Positions 1 to 7,330 of a stretch of 13,085 nucleotides of DNA are shown here, one piece after another (the first letter of the stretch is position 1; each line of letters begins with the position of its first letter). The stretch is taken from NCBI GenBank assembly GCA_900556055.1, contig USNJ01000045.1:1-13085 (forward strand), written 5' to 3'. Position numbers and translations under genes: made by a program. Under the pieces are notes generated by a model that was not told the origin of the DNA, did not search any database, and saw nothing but the letters and a program-made list of their open reading frames with translations. Source of the stretch: an uncultured Ruminococcus sp. GTDB taxonomy: Bacteria > Bacillota > Clostridia > Oscillospirales > Ruminococcaceae.

Positions 1-285
1 GTTGTATTTTTCCCCGGAATAATCCCAAACCTTCATGTGAAGCCCTCGGTTGACAATACAGCCGACAATGAATTCGAGCGATGTGATTATCGCGCAGCCT
101 GCAAGACAGCGGACTATAAGACCTTTCGTTTTGATTTTTATGTTAGTGATGTAAATAATCAGCAGTGCAGCTCCGCCGGTCAGCGTCATTGTCCAGTGAG
201 TATATCCTCGGAAAAGTATCTCGATAAGCGAATATATCACTCCGCCTGTCAGGAATACTATCATTTTTTCTATATATTTCGGCAT
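1..285 (-). CDS. Putative ABC-transporter type IV permease-like membrane protein (PF06541-like), partial
   Basis: This reading frame is open from an ATG at 283-285 to the left edge, giving the first 95 residues; the C-terminus lies outside the window. An AAAGGA ribosome site (complement of 295-300) sits 9 nt upstream of the start. Hydrophobic stretches at about residues 8-25, 34-48 and 56-77 look like membrane segments. The pattern GYTHW near residue 27, then LEFIVGCIVN near 70 and VWDYS near 86, resembles the family annotated as putative ABC-transporter type IV membrane proteins, whose biochemical role is not established despite the name. It is transcribed away from secG. The membrane nature is clear; the family call rests on remembered motif similarity. 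Confidence 0.7.
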   Translation of the reverse strand, partial: MPKYIEKMIVFLTGGVIYSLIEILFRGYTHWTMTLTGGAALLIIYITNIKIKTKGLIVRCLAGCAIITSLEFIVGCIVNRGLHMKVWDYSGEKYN

Positions 286-379
286 CTGCTTCAATCCTTT
301 CTGAGAGTATTATGTCCCGATAAAAAAGATCAAAACTATGTAAAATTTGCATCCCGATGAAAAAAATTCGGAATACCCC

Positions 380-408
380 TTGCAATCCGTGAAAAAGTGT
401 GGTATACT
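380..408 (+). promoter_or_regulatory. Sigma-A type promoter of secG
   Basis: A -35 box TTGCAA (380-385) and a -10 box TATACT (403-408) are separated by exactly 17 bp. TG at 400-401 makes it an extended -10 promoter. The predicted transcript starts near 415, leaving a short leader of about 37 nt before the secG start. Confidence 0.8.
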
Positions 409-451
409 GTACGGTAAGTAATTATATCAATATCAATCGGAGGAATAGAAA

Positions 452-718
452 ATGGGCGTTATTGAAATAATAGGCGGAGTTCTTCTCCTTATTTCCAGCC
501 TGTTCATCATCATCGTCACACTGATGCAGTCACAGAAGCAGCAGGGCATGACTTCTGCCATCACAGGCGCTGAGAATGACAGCTTTTACGGAAAGAACAG
601 CGGAAACACAAGAGAGGCTGCTCTTGAAAGACTTACTAAGGTCTGTGCAGTTATCTTTTTCGTAGTTACCCTGCTTGTAAACTTTATTCCGATCATTGAA
701 AAGCATATCGCAAAGTAA
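452..718 (+). CDS. secG: Preprotein translocase subunit SecG
   Basis: SecG is the small accessory subunit of the SecYEG channel in the cytoplasmic membrane and assists SecA-driven protein export. The 88-residue product has the usual SecG size and layout: a first membrane helix at about residues 4-24, a polar cytoplasmic loop with the SecG-like stretch LMQSQKQQGM followed by a Gly/Asn/Ser-rich part, and a second membrane helix at about 63-82. A GGAGGA site at 439-444 lies 7 nt before the ATG. It is the first gene after a strong promoter and is followed by a terminator hairpin, then by a DUF1963 gene and rnr. The secG-rnr association is common in Firmicutes and supports the call. Confidence 0.93.
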   Translation: MGVIEIIGGVLLLISSLFIIIVTLMQSQKQQGMTSAITGAENDSFYGKNSGNTREAALERLTKVCAVIFFVVTLLVNFIPIIEKHIAK

Positions 719-731
719 TTTTCGGGATCAC

Positions 732-771
732 GCTCCGTGTTATACCGTTCGGTAGGCATGGAGCTTTTTTT
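732..771 (+). terminator. Rho-independent terminator after secG
   Basis: An imperfect stem runs from GCTCCGTG (732-739) and TACC (743-746) to GGTA (751-754) and CATGGAGC (757-764), with a GTTC loop, a small internal bulge and one G-U pair. Seven T residues follow (765-771). It sits 13 nt after the secG stop and 20 nt before the next start, so it probably attenuates rather than fully separates secG from the downstream genes; no separate promoter is evident for them. Confidence 0.8.
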
Positions 772-790
772 ATAGAACGGAGGCAGTGAA

Positions 791-1618
791 ATGAACGATC
801 ACAAGAAAAAACTCAGAGATGTACTTGAAAAAACAAATGCGGAAACTATGCTTCCTGTTGTGAAGATCTCACTGAAAGTCCCGACCGAGGACGAGCCTGA
901 GCTTGAACTCACGGACAGCAAATTTTCAGGAACGCCGTATATCCCGCACGATGAGGAAGCACCTGTTTCCGGCAGCGGAACGCCCCTTGTCCTGCTTGCT
1001 CAGATGGATCTTTCAAAGATAAAGGGACACGGCGGTCTGCCGAAAAAGGGACTGCTCCAGTTCTTCATTGCAGACAGCGAGGATTACGGCATCTCCGATG
1101 AAAAGGGATATGCAGTAAGATATTATCCCGAGATAGACAAAACCGTCACGGAGGACGAATGTTCCGAAAAATACTGCCCCGAGATAAGCGGGAATTTTCC
1201 CGTGCAGATGGAATATAAGCTTGAATTTGAAAATGCGGAAGAGCCTATGACGGTGTTCGATTATCGTTTTGACGGCGAATTCACAAAGAATTACAATGCT
1301 GCATTTCCCGAAAAAAAGATAAGCTGCATTGCCGATCTCGATGATAATGATATGGAATTTCTCTTTGCTGACGATGACGATCCCGATGAGGGACAGCCTG
1401 CCGAGCATAAGCTGCTGGGCTATCCGATATTCGATCAGGAGGATCCCAGAAACGGAACGGAATACGAAAAATACGACCGTCTGCTGTTTATGATCGACTG
1501 CGATATGAGCGAATATATAATGTTCGGAGACGGCGGAGGAGCGTGCTTCTTCATATCATCTGAAAAGCTGAAAAACGCGGATTTCTCGGATATTATGTAT
1601 ACATGGGACTGTTTCTGA
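791..1618 (+). CDS. DUF1963 / YwqG-like protein
   Basis: The 275-residue product resembles the DUF1963 family (Bacillus YwqG type), soluble proteins of about 260 residues whose function is unknown. Family-like landmarks are SKFSGTPYIP (residues 43-52), the LVLLAQMDLS strand (66-75), GLLQFFIA (87-94), VRYYP (109-113) and a C-terminal block containing MFGDGGGACFFIS and ending in DFSDIMYTWDCF. It is very acidic, with Asp/Glu-rich runs near residues 180-205. A GGAGG site at 779-783 stands 7 nt before the ATG. No signal peptide or membrane segment is seen, so a cytoplasmic location is likely. It lies between secG and rnr, only 39 nt ahead of the rnr start, and is probably co-transcribed with rnr. 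Its presence between these two housekeeping genes is unexplained. Confidence 0.85.
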   Translation: MNDHKKKLRDVLEKTNAETMLPVVKISLKVPTEDEPELELTDSKFSGTPYIPHDEEAPVSGSGTPLVLLAQMDLSKIKGHGGLPKKGLLQFFIADSEDYGISDEKGYAVRYYPEIDKTVTEDECSEKYCPEISGNFPVQMEYKLEFENAEEPMTVFDYRFDGEFTKNYNAAFPEKKISCIADLDDNDMEFLFADDDDPDEGQPAEHKLLGYPIFDQEDPRNGTEYEKYDRLLFMIDCDMSEYIMFGDGGGACFFISSEKLKNADFSDIMYTWDCF

Positions 1619-1657
1619 ACATAAATAATAACCCGATCTGACTTGAGGTAAATGTGT

Positions 1658-3814
1658 ATGAAAAAAGATAAAAAAGCAAAAAAGGTCAAGATAGATTACA
1701 CCGAAATTTACAGAAAAAGAATTCTCTGCATTCTGAAGCAGAGCGGAAGCAAGCCCGTTCCTTTCAGAACGCTTTATGCTAAATGCAAAGGCAAAAAGGA
1801 CCGCCCCGATATGTTCAAGCAGGCTCTCAGAAACCTGGAGGGCGAGGGTGCGATATTCGAGAAAAAGGGTGGATTTGTTGTCAGCATGACTGAGGGCGTT
1901 TTTCCCGCAACCGTTTCGAGAGTCAACACGACCTTTGGATTTATCAGGCGAAATGACGATAATACCGAGGTTTTCGTTCCCGGAAAATTTCTTATGGGCG
2001 CAATGCCGAATGATGTTGTTCTTGCAAGACTTATCCCTGCAAGAGGTGAAAAGCCTGAGGGTGAGGTCGTAAGGATAGTTGAGGAAAATTTCTCGCAGTT
2101 CAGCGGAACCGTTATCAGCGAGGGCGCAAGAATGCTTGTCAGCCCGGACAGCCTGACGAAAGAACCGCTTGAGATAGTCGGCTCGGAATGCGATTATCAG
2201 GAGGGCGACAAGGTGCTTGCAGAGGTGTGCAGGCGAGGTCAGCGTCACAGCGAGCATAAGGTAAAGGTCATCATGAAATTCGGTTCTTCCGACGATGCGT
2301 CATCTTCGGCAAAGGCTGTTCTTATGCTTGCGGGTGTTGAAACTGAGTTCCCGTCAGAGGTCATTGACGAGGCAAAGCATGCCGAAAATATCGGTATCCC
2401 CGACGGCGAGATTGAAAAGCGTCTTGATCTTCGTGATCTGCCGATATTTACTATTGACGGTGCGGATACAAAGGATATTGACGATGCCGTTTATGTAAAG
2501 GAAACTGAGGACGGGTTTGAGCTTGATGTATGCATTGCCGATGTTTCGTATTATGTAAAGCCGAAATCCGCTCTCGATAATGATGCACTGCTCAGAGGAA
2601 CGTCGATCTATTATGCGGATAAGGTAATACCCATGCTGCCGAAGGAGCTTTCAAACGGCATATGTTCGCTCAATCCGCAGGAGGACAGGCTTTCGTTTGC
2701 CTGTCTGATGAAGCTTTCAAAGGAAGGCGAGCTTGTAAAATTCAAATTCTCAAAGGCTGTTATCCGTTCAAGGGTAAAGGGCGTTTATTCCGAGATAAAC
2801 CGCATACTGAAGGGCGATGCCGATGATGCGGTAAATGAAAAATATGCCGAGGTAAAGGACGTTATCCCCGCAATGAAAAAGCTTGCGGATATACTCACTG
2901 CGAATAAGATAAAGAGGGGCGCACCGCAGCTTGATACACCTGAATGCAAGCTTATCCTTGATGAAAATGACCGATGCATAGATGTAAAGCGCCGTGAAAG
3001 AGGCGAAGCGGAAGTCATTATCGAGGAATTCATGCTGATGGCGAATACCTGCGCCGCAAAGCTTGCAAGGGAAAATGAGATCCCGTTTGTTTACCGTGTG
3101 CATGAGGATCCGAGTGCGGAAAAGATCGCTGATCTGCGTGAGGCGTGCGACCGTCTGGGACTTGCACTGCCGCAGTTTACGACTGTAAAGCCCGTGCATC
3201 TTGCCGAGCTGCTGAAAAGCGTTGAGGATTCCGATCTGAAGCCCGTTATCAACAACATGGTGCTACGCTCAATGGCTAAGGCGAGATATGCCGATGAGCC
3301 TTTAGGACATTTCGGACTTGTGCTGGAGGATTATGCGCATTTTACATCTCCTATCAGACGTTATCCAGACCTTGCCATACACCGCATACTGACAGATCTT
3401 TGCTATAACAAGCTTGAAAAGGGCAAGCTGAAAAAGCGTTACGAGGCATTTGCGAAGAATGCATCGGAGCAGTCATCGGCGTGTGAACTTACGGCTATGA
3501 GAGTCGAGAGGGAGTGCGAGGACTGCTACATGGCAGAGTATATGCGTTCGCATCTCGGCGAGGAGTTTGAGGGAATGATAAGCTGCGTTACTGAGTACGG
3601 CTTCTATGTCGAGCTGGAAAACACCGTTGAGGGACTTGTCAGAATGGATACTCTCCCCGAAGAGGGCTGCGAATATGACGGAATGTTCTCTGTTACAAAG
3701 GACGGGAAAACGCTTTACAAGGTCGGTGACAAGGTGAAGGTAGTCTGCACGAAGGCTGCCGTATCATCGGGGCTTATCGACTTTGACATTGCACGTCCCG
3801 AAGAAAACAACTGA
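1658..3814 (+). CDS. rnr: Ribonuclease R (3'-5' exoribonuclease)
   Basis: RNase R degrades structured RNA from the 3' end and takes part in mRNA decay, rRNA quality control and trans-translation. The 718-residue product has the usual domain order: an N-terminal winged-helix region (about residues 10-75), cold-shock OB folds (about 76-230; the first contains GFIRRNDDNTEVFVPG), the RNB catalytic domain and a C-terminal S1 domain (about 632-712, GFYVELENTVEGLV). The metal-binding aspartates are visible as D267, D273, D275 and D276, with the D-x5-D-x-D-D spacing of RNase II/R, and the later HFTSPIRRYPDLAIHR motif is intact. The ATG at 1658 is preferred over the in-frame ATG at 1652 because GAGGT (1645-1649) is 8 nt from the former and only 2 nt from the latter. 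The Lys-rich tail found in some RNase R proteins is missing. A strong terminator follows, and smpB is not next to it. Confidence 0.95.
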   Translation: MKKDKKAKKVKIDYTEIYRKRILCILKQSGSKPVPFRTLYAKCKGKKDRPDMFKQALRNLEGEGAIFEKKGGFVVSMTEGVFPATVSRVNTTFGFIRRNDDNTEVFVPGKFLMGAMPNDVVLARLIPARGEKPEGEVVRIVEENFSQFSGTVISEGARMLVSPDSLTKEPLEIVGSECDYQEGDKVLAEVCRRGQRHSEHKVKVIMKFGSSDDASSSAKAVLMLAGVETEFPSEVIDEAKHAENIGIPDGEIEKRLDLRDLPIFTIDGADTKDIDDAVYVKETEDGFELDVCIADVSYYVKPKSALDNDALLRGTSIYYADKVIPMLPKELSNGICSLNPQEDRLSFACLMKLSKEGELVKFKFSKAVIRSRVKGVYSEINRILKGDADDAVNEKYAEVKDVIPAMKKLADILTANKIKRGAPQLDTPECKLILDENDRCIDVKRRERGEAEVIIEEFMLMANTCAAKLARENEIPFVYRVHEDPSAEKIADLREACDRLGLALPQFTTVKPVHLAELLKSVEDSDLKPVINNMVLRSMAKARYADEPLGHFGLVLEDYAHFTSPIRRYPDLAIHRILTDLCYNKLEKGKLKKRYEAFAKNASEQSSACELTAMRVERECEDCYMAEYMRSHLGEEFEGMISCVTEYGFYVELENTVEGLVRMDTLPEEGCEYDGMFSVTKDGKTLYKVGDKVKVVCTKAAVSSGLIDFDIARPEENN

Positions 3815-3820
3815 AAATCC

Positions 3821-3854
3821 TGCCGATGCATTCAATATGCATCGGCATTTTTTT
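3821..3854 (+). terminator. Rho-independent terminator after rnr
   Basis: A perfect 11-bp stem, TGCCGATGCAT (3821-3831) with ATGCATCGGCA (3837-3847), closes a TCAAT loop and is followed by seven T residues (3848-3854). It begins 6 nt after the rnr stop and ends the secG-rnr transcription unit. Confidence 0.95.
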
Positions 3855-3890
3855 GCTGAAAAATTTCCTGCGGAATTATGAAAAAAACGA

Positions 3891-3919
3891 TTGAAATTTA
3901 TCGGGAATTGTGATATAAT
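3891..3919 (+). promoter_or_regulatory. Strong sigma-A type promoter for the 4048 gene cluster
   Basis: TTGAAA (3891-3896) and the consensus TATAAT (3914-3919) are separated by 17 bp, with TG at 3911-3912 one base before the -10 box, giving an extended -10 element. It lies directly after the rnr terminator. The predicted start near 3926 gives a leader of about 120 nt before the 4048 start codon. Confidence 0.87.
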
Positions 3920-3925
3920 TTATTA

Positions 3926-4047
3926 GTATGCATAATTGTGCCTTAAACAGGGCGATTAAACATTGTTTCTGATGAACGTGCAGATCATTTGCACACATTC
4001 TTGATCAATATATATCACACTTAACAACGAAAGGAATGGTAGCTTTA
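3926..4047 (+). other. 5' leader of the 4048 transcript
   Basis: This non-coding stretch between the predicted transcript start and the first gene is longer than the secG leader. It holds only short pairing options: GTGCA (3978-3982) with TGCAC (3990-3994), and, mutually exclusive with it because the loop is used, GATCA (3983-3987) with TGATC (4002-4006). No known riboswitch, T-box or terminator is recognisable. An AAAGGA ribosome site is at 4030-4035. Confidence 0.4.
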
Positions 4048-6057
4048 ATGAACAGCATATGGTTTGTTATAAAGGGCAATAACAATTTCCACAAGCTGGA
4101 GCTTTCCAAAACATTGCTGCATTTTACGGAGTTCGATTTCACATACTTCTGGGAGCAGTGCATAGAAGCGGGAAAAAACGCAAGAAAATTCGGAAGTCTG
4201 CCTGAAAGCCAGCTTTCGATGGCGAAGAATTCTATCTTCAAGTGCCATCCGTATCTTGAAGCAAAGCTTGCGGCGGAAGCCGAAATGATCGCTCTTGACT
4301 GCATTATCGAATTTATCTGCCATTCGGAAAAGATAGGTCTGGAGGATCTCTGGAGCAGATGCATCTCCCCGAAAAATTCCTACGAACGCCAGATATTCAA
4401 GCGCATTTCTGAATATAAGACCAACCGTGCGATAAATCAGTGGGTGAATATCGTGCGTGTTCAGGAATATGCAAAAAAGAAGCTCGAATTTATCTTCGGC
4501 GGTGAAGATTCAATGATGCTGAAGGCTGAGGATTTCAGAGTCAGAAAGGATTATTTCGATCTTTGCTTCTCGGTCGTTTCCAATGAATTCGGAATGACAG
4601 CAGATGAGCTGCCCTATACAAGAGTCTGCAATCCTTCCGTTATCCCCGATGCGCCTTTTGTTCTGAGCAAGGTCGCAAAGTCCATCTACAAGCGTTTTTC
4701 GGGCGTTCTTCAGGAGGCTGAAACGGGACATTATGTACATGCGACAGATGCTATGCGCGACCAGATGGCACTCGATGCTTTTTCAAATATAAAGAACATG
4801 AGCCGTCCCGCGGAATTCGAGATGCATTCGGCACTCGAAGCTTTTGCGGATATACCGGCTGAGGTGTATATGCCGAACAGCTTCAAGGCAGTCATTGACC
4901 TTGAATTTGACCTTATGATCGAAAACGGCATATTCATGCAGAAGTGCGAAAAATGCGGAAGATATTTCACCAAAACACCCGGTTATGATCTGCCGTACTG
5001 CAACAGAGTAACTCCGTCGGGCAAGACCTGCCGTGAGATCATGGGACGTGAAGCGGCGGCTGTTTCGGGAGATGCCGAAAATACAGCGGTGAATAGTATG
5101 GCTGCGGATAATGCGGCAGTCCATGCGGGAATATCCGACAGCGTAAAGAGAAGCGATGTCGTTCCCGATAATATCCCGTCGCCCGAACAGAGATATCCCG
5201 CAGTAAATGCCGGAAAGTGGGATATATTCAATAAAAATAATGACAATGAACCGAAATATCCGAAGCCGGGAAGCACTGAGTTTGAGATGGACGATATTCT
5301 CAGCAAAGCTCAGGAATTCCTTGAAGATGAGGAAGAAGCGGAGAATGCGCCTTCCTTTGAAAAGGCTGCAAACGACCTGAGCAGTGATCTCAGTTCACAG
5401 TCTGCGGGCAGGGAAGAAGCTCCCGTTAATGTACAGACAGCTCCGGAGATTAAGCCTGAAGCAAAGCCTGAGCAGGTTTCTGCGCCTGTATATGAAGCAA
5501 AGCCGGAACCTGTACCCGAGCCTGCACCAAAGCCAGAACCTGTAAGGATAATCAGGCAGGCAGAGGCAGCGGCGGATGAGCCGAAGCCTTTCCGACCGCC
5601 TGTCATTGATGAAAGCGGTGAGATCGCTGTTCCCGCTGAGCCTGAGAAAAAAGCGGAAAAGCCAATGCCTGAGATAAAGCCGTTCAGACCTCCTGTGCTC
5701 AATCCCGACGGAACGGAAGCAGAGGAAAAGACGGAGGAAGAAAAGGCAGAGGAAAAGATCCCCGTGCCGTTCAATCCGCCTGTATTTGCGACCAACGCAG
5801 AGGCAGCCGCTGCGATAGCGATAGATCCTGCGCTTGAAAAGAGATGCCAGAAAATGTACAATTCTCTTTATAAAAAGGTCGGCAAGAGCGTTTCCGAGGA
5901 GGATTTCAGAGAGTGGTCGCAGTATCTCTCAAATATGAAGAGAAATGTCAAGAACGGCGAAGCACCTGAAAGCGATCTTCTCGGATTTATCGAATATTCC
6001 GAAAAGACCTACGGTTCTGTCAAGACTGTGGGCCGTCCCAGAAAGAACGCTCAGTAA
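4048..6057 (+). CDS. Modular protein with four-Cys zinc-finger-like motif (DUF6076-like), Pro/Glu-rich linker and AT-hook-like tail
   Basis: The 669-residue product has no assigned function. Residues 1-290 look helical and globular. Next comes a four-Cys motif, C300-x2-C303-x14-C318-x9-C328 (CEKCGRYF, then YCNR, then GKTCREI), typical of a structural zinc site and resembling DUF6076 proteins of Firmicutes. Residues about 335-585 are low-complexity, rich in Pro, Glu, Ala and Lys, and probably disordered; they contain KPEP/PEPAP runs and three spaced copies of a short motif: KPFRPPV at 513 and 544, VPFNPPV at 573. A helical C-terminal domain follows (about 590-655), then GRPRK at 662-666, like the core of an AT-hook. 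The ATG at 4048 is chosen over the in-frame ATG at 4036 because AAAGGA (4030-4035) abuts the latter; its 12-nt spacing to 4048 is rather long. No signal peptide or membrane segment is seen. The next gene begins 12 nt downstream. A nucleic-acid-binding or scaffold role is inference only. Confidence 0.8.
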   Translation: MNSIWFVIKGNNNFHKLELSKTLLHFTEFDFTYFWEQCIEAGKNARKFGSLPESQLSMAKNSIFKCHPYLEAKLAAEAEMIALDCIIEFICHSEKIGLEDLWSRCISPKNSYERQIFKRISEYKTNRAINQWVNIVRVQEYAKKKLEFIFGGEDSMMLKAEDFRVRKDYFDLCFSVVSNEFGMTADELPYTRVCNPSVIPDAPFVLSKVAKSIYKRFSGVLQEAETGHYVHATDAMRDQMALDAFSNIKNMSRPAEFEMHSALEAFADIPAEVYMPNSFKAVIDLEFDLMIENGIFMQKCEKCGRYFTKTPGYDLPYCNRVTPSGKTCREIMGREAAAVSGDAENTAVNSMAADNAAVHAGISDSVKRSDVVPDNIPSPEQRYPAVNAGKWDIFNKNNDNEPKYPKPGSTEFEMDDILSKAQEFLEDEEEAENAPSFEKAANDLSSDLSSQSAGREEAPVNVQTAPEIKPEAKPEQVSAPVYEAKPEPVPEPAPKPEPVRIIRQAEAAADEPKPFRPPVIDESGEIAVPAEPEKKAEKPMPEIKPFRPPVLNPDGTEAEEKTEEEKAEEKIPVPFNPPVFATNAEAAAAIAIDPALEKRCQKMYNSLYKKVGKSVSEEDFREWSQYLSNMKRNVKNGEAPESDLLGFIEYSEKTYGSVKTVGRPRKNAQ

Positions 6058-6069
6058 GGAGGCTGCGCT

Positions 6070-6705
6070 ATGAGATTTATCAATGAAAAGACTGCGATAA
6101 ACGGTCTTGCGGATACGGTAATAAAATCAGGTGTAAGCCTTTACAATGCCGTAAAATACATATACGCAATGACTGATGAGGATTTCTATAATGTAAGCAT
6201 CAAGGACTGTCTGAAGGTCGTGCTGAACAATATCACCGATTCCGAGTGCCTTAAAGCGCTTGGACTGCGGATAAGCGAAAAGACATGCTCCGAAATGAGC
6301 GGTCCCGAATACAACAGGATACTTTCACTTATGGTATTCAGCTTTGCAGTCAGGATACCGACGCTTAAAAATATAAAGATCGGCGGAGATTCCATGACTG
6401 ACGATCAGATATATCAGCTGTATTCCGCAATAGTTGCAAAGGGTGCTGCGAATTATAATGAGATAATCAAGGAGTCGTATCTCGAAACTAAATATCTCGT
6501 AAAGAAAAACAAGCCCGTTCCGCCGTACAATGCAGAGTGGTACAAGGCTTACATAATGGCGAATGTGCCGAAGCTTGCGGAAATAAACAACAGGAATATG
6601 TTCCTGATGGGCAGCGTTGATATGCTGTTTGCGATGTTTTATTCCTGCATGGAGGAAGAACTGAAAAACAGACTTTCAGAATATGTAAATGATACTCCCG
6701 TATGA
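6070..6705 (+). CDS. Hypothetical helical protein, second gene of the 4048 cluster
   Basis: I do not recognise this 211-residue protein. It appears almost entirely alpha-helical and soluble, with no signal peptide, membrane segment or metal-binding motif. A conspicuous loop, KKNKPVPPYNAEWYKAY, lies in the C-terminal half. An AAGGAGG site at 6056-6062 overlaps the stop codon of the preceding gene and stands 7 nt before the ATG, so the two genes are very probably translated from one message; aroK follows after 15 nt. A functional partnership with the zinc-finger-like protein upstream is inferred from this tight linkage alone. Confidence 0.8.
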   Translation: MRFINEKTAINGLADTVIKSGVSLYNAVKYIYAMTDEDFYNVSIKDCLKVVLNNITDSECLKALGLRISEKTCSEMSGPEYNRILSLMVFSFAVRIPTLKNIKIGGDSMTDDQIYQLYSAIVAKGAANYNEIIKESYLETKYLVKKNKPVPPYNAEWYKAYIMANVPKLAEINNRNMFLMGSVDMLFAMFYSCMEEELKNRLSEYVNDTPV

Positions 6706-6720
6706 TAAGGAGAGCTTGAT

Positions 6721-7242
6721 ATGAAAACTGTTTATTTATGCGGATTTATGGGCTGCGGAAAATCGACAGTCGGTAAAGCACTGGCAGCTGCGCTGGGCGT
6801 TCCGTTTACCGATATGGATGCGTACATAACAGAAAAAAGCGGCATGTCTATCCCTGAGATATTTGCGGAAAAAGGTGAGAGATATTTCAGGGAGCTGGAA
6901 AGCGAGGCTATGCTGGAGCTTGGCGAAAAGGGTGGTGTTACAGCATGCGGAGGGGGTGCGCTGCTTCGTCCAAAGAATGCTGACATTGCTTCAAAATGCG
7001 GAATTGCAGTGTATCTTTCGCTGCCGTTTGACAGCTGCTATGAGCGCATCAAGGGCGATAAGAACCGCCCGATAGTTGCGGTAAATACAAAGGACGAGCT
7101 TGAAGCTGTCTACAATGAGAGGGTACCTGTTTATAAAGAACATTCGGGTGTTGAAATATCGGCGGAGGGTGCGCCTGCGGAGGTCGCTGAAAAAATAATT
7201 TCCGTTCTGGAAGCAGTTTACGGAAAAAATTTTCTTTGCTGA
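6721..7242 (+). CDS. aroK: Shikimate kinase
   Basis: Shikimate kinase transfers the ATP gamma-phosphate to the 3-hydroxyl of shikimate, the fifth step of the chorismate pathway, in the cytoplasm. The 173-residue product has the normal family length and every key motif: Walker A GFMGCGKST (residues 8-16, K14 and S15), the substrate-binding aspartate of FTDMDAYI (D33), RYFRELE (R57), the GGG turn at 77-79, the lid arginine in NRPIV (R116) and the late arginine in YNERVPVYKE (R134). AAGGAG at 6707-6712 stands 8 nt before the ATG. It is the third gene of a cluster with two unrecognised genes and no other shikimate-pathway gene nearby. Whether to write aroK or aroL is a naming matter; the function is secure. 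Confidence 0.95.
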   Translation: MKTVYLCGFMGCGKSTVGKALAAALGVPFTDMDAYITEKSGMSIPEIFAEKGERYFRELESEAMLELGEKGGVTACGGGALLRPKNADIASKCGIAVYLSLPFDSCYERIKGDKNRPIVAVNTKDELEAVYNERVPVYKEHSGVEISAEGAPAEVAEKIISVLEAVYGKNFLC

Positions 7243-7330
7243 TGGGGAGCCTTCTGCTTTAGTGAAATTAGCAGAGTCAGCAGATCGGCATCTTGATATC
7301 AGGGGAATTTTTTATAAAGGAAAATGTATA
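7243..7330 (+). promoter_or_regulatory. aroK-activase spacer with alternative small hairpins
   Basis: This 88-nt gap is longer than the gaps inside either neighbouring cluster. TCTGCT (7253-7258) can pair with either of two direct repeats of AGCAGA (7270-7275 or 7279-7284). TTGATA (7293-7298) and TATAAA (7313-7318) resemble promoter boxes, but with only 14 bp between them and too close to the start codon. Whether the activase genes have their own promoter cannot be settled from this. Confidence 0.25.

Noticed and set aside
37..360. Plus-strand 107-codon frame at the left edge
   Set aside because: The minus strand here encodes a plausible membrane protein with a ribosome site; the plus-strand product is not protein-like.
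1556..2257. 233-codon minus-strand open frame overlapping the start of rnr
   Set aside because: It lies opposite the secure rnr gene, and its product has no recognisable domain.
5310..5861. Long minus-strand open frame rich in Ser, Gly and Ala
   Set aside because: It is the antisense of the Pro/Glu-rich linker of the 4048 protein; repetitive codons keep the opposite frame open. No ribosome site or family resemblance.
6070..6705. Possible known antitoxin or anti-sigma partner for the upstream zinc-finger-like protein
   Set aside because: Considered because of the tight gene pair, but neither protein shows toxin, nuclease, kinase or sigma-binding motifs, and the strong housekeeping-type promoter and aroK linkage do not suggest a toxin-antitoxin pair.
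7262..7330. GTG start that would extend the activase N-terminus by 23 residues
   Set aside because: No ribosome site before it, whereas the ATG at 7331 has AAAGGA 9 nt upstream and begins right at the conserved ATPase fold.
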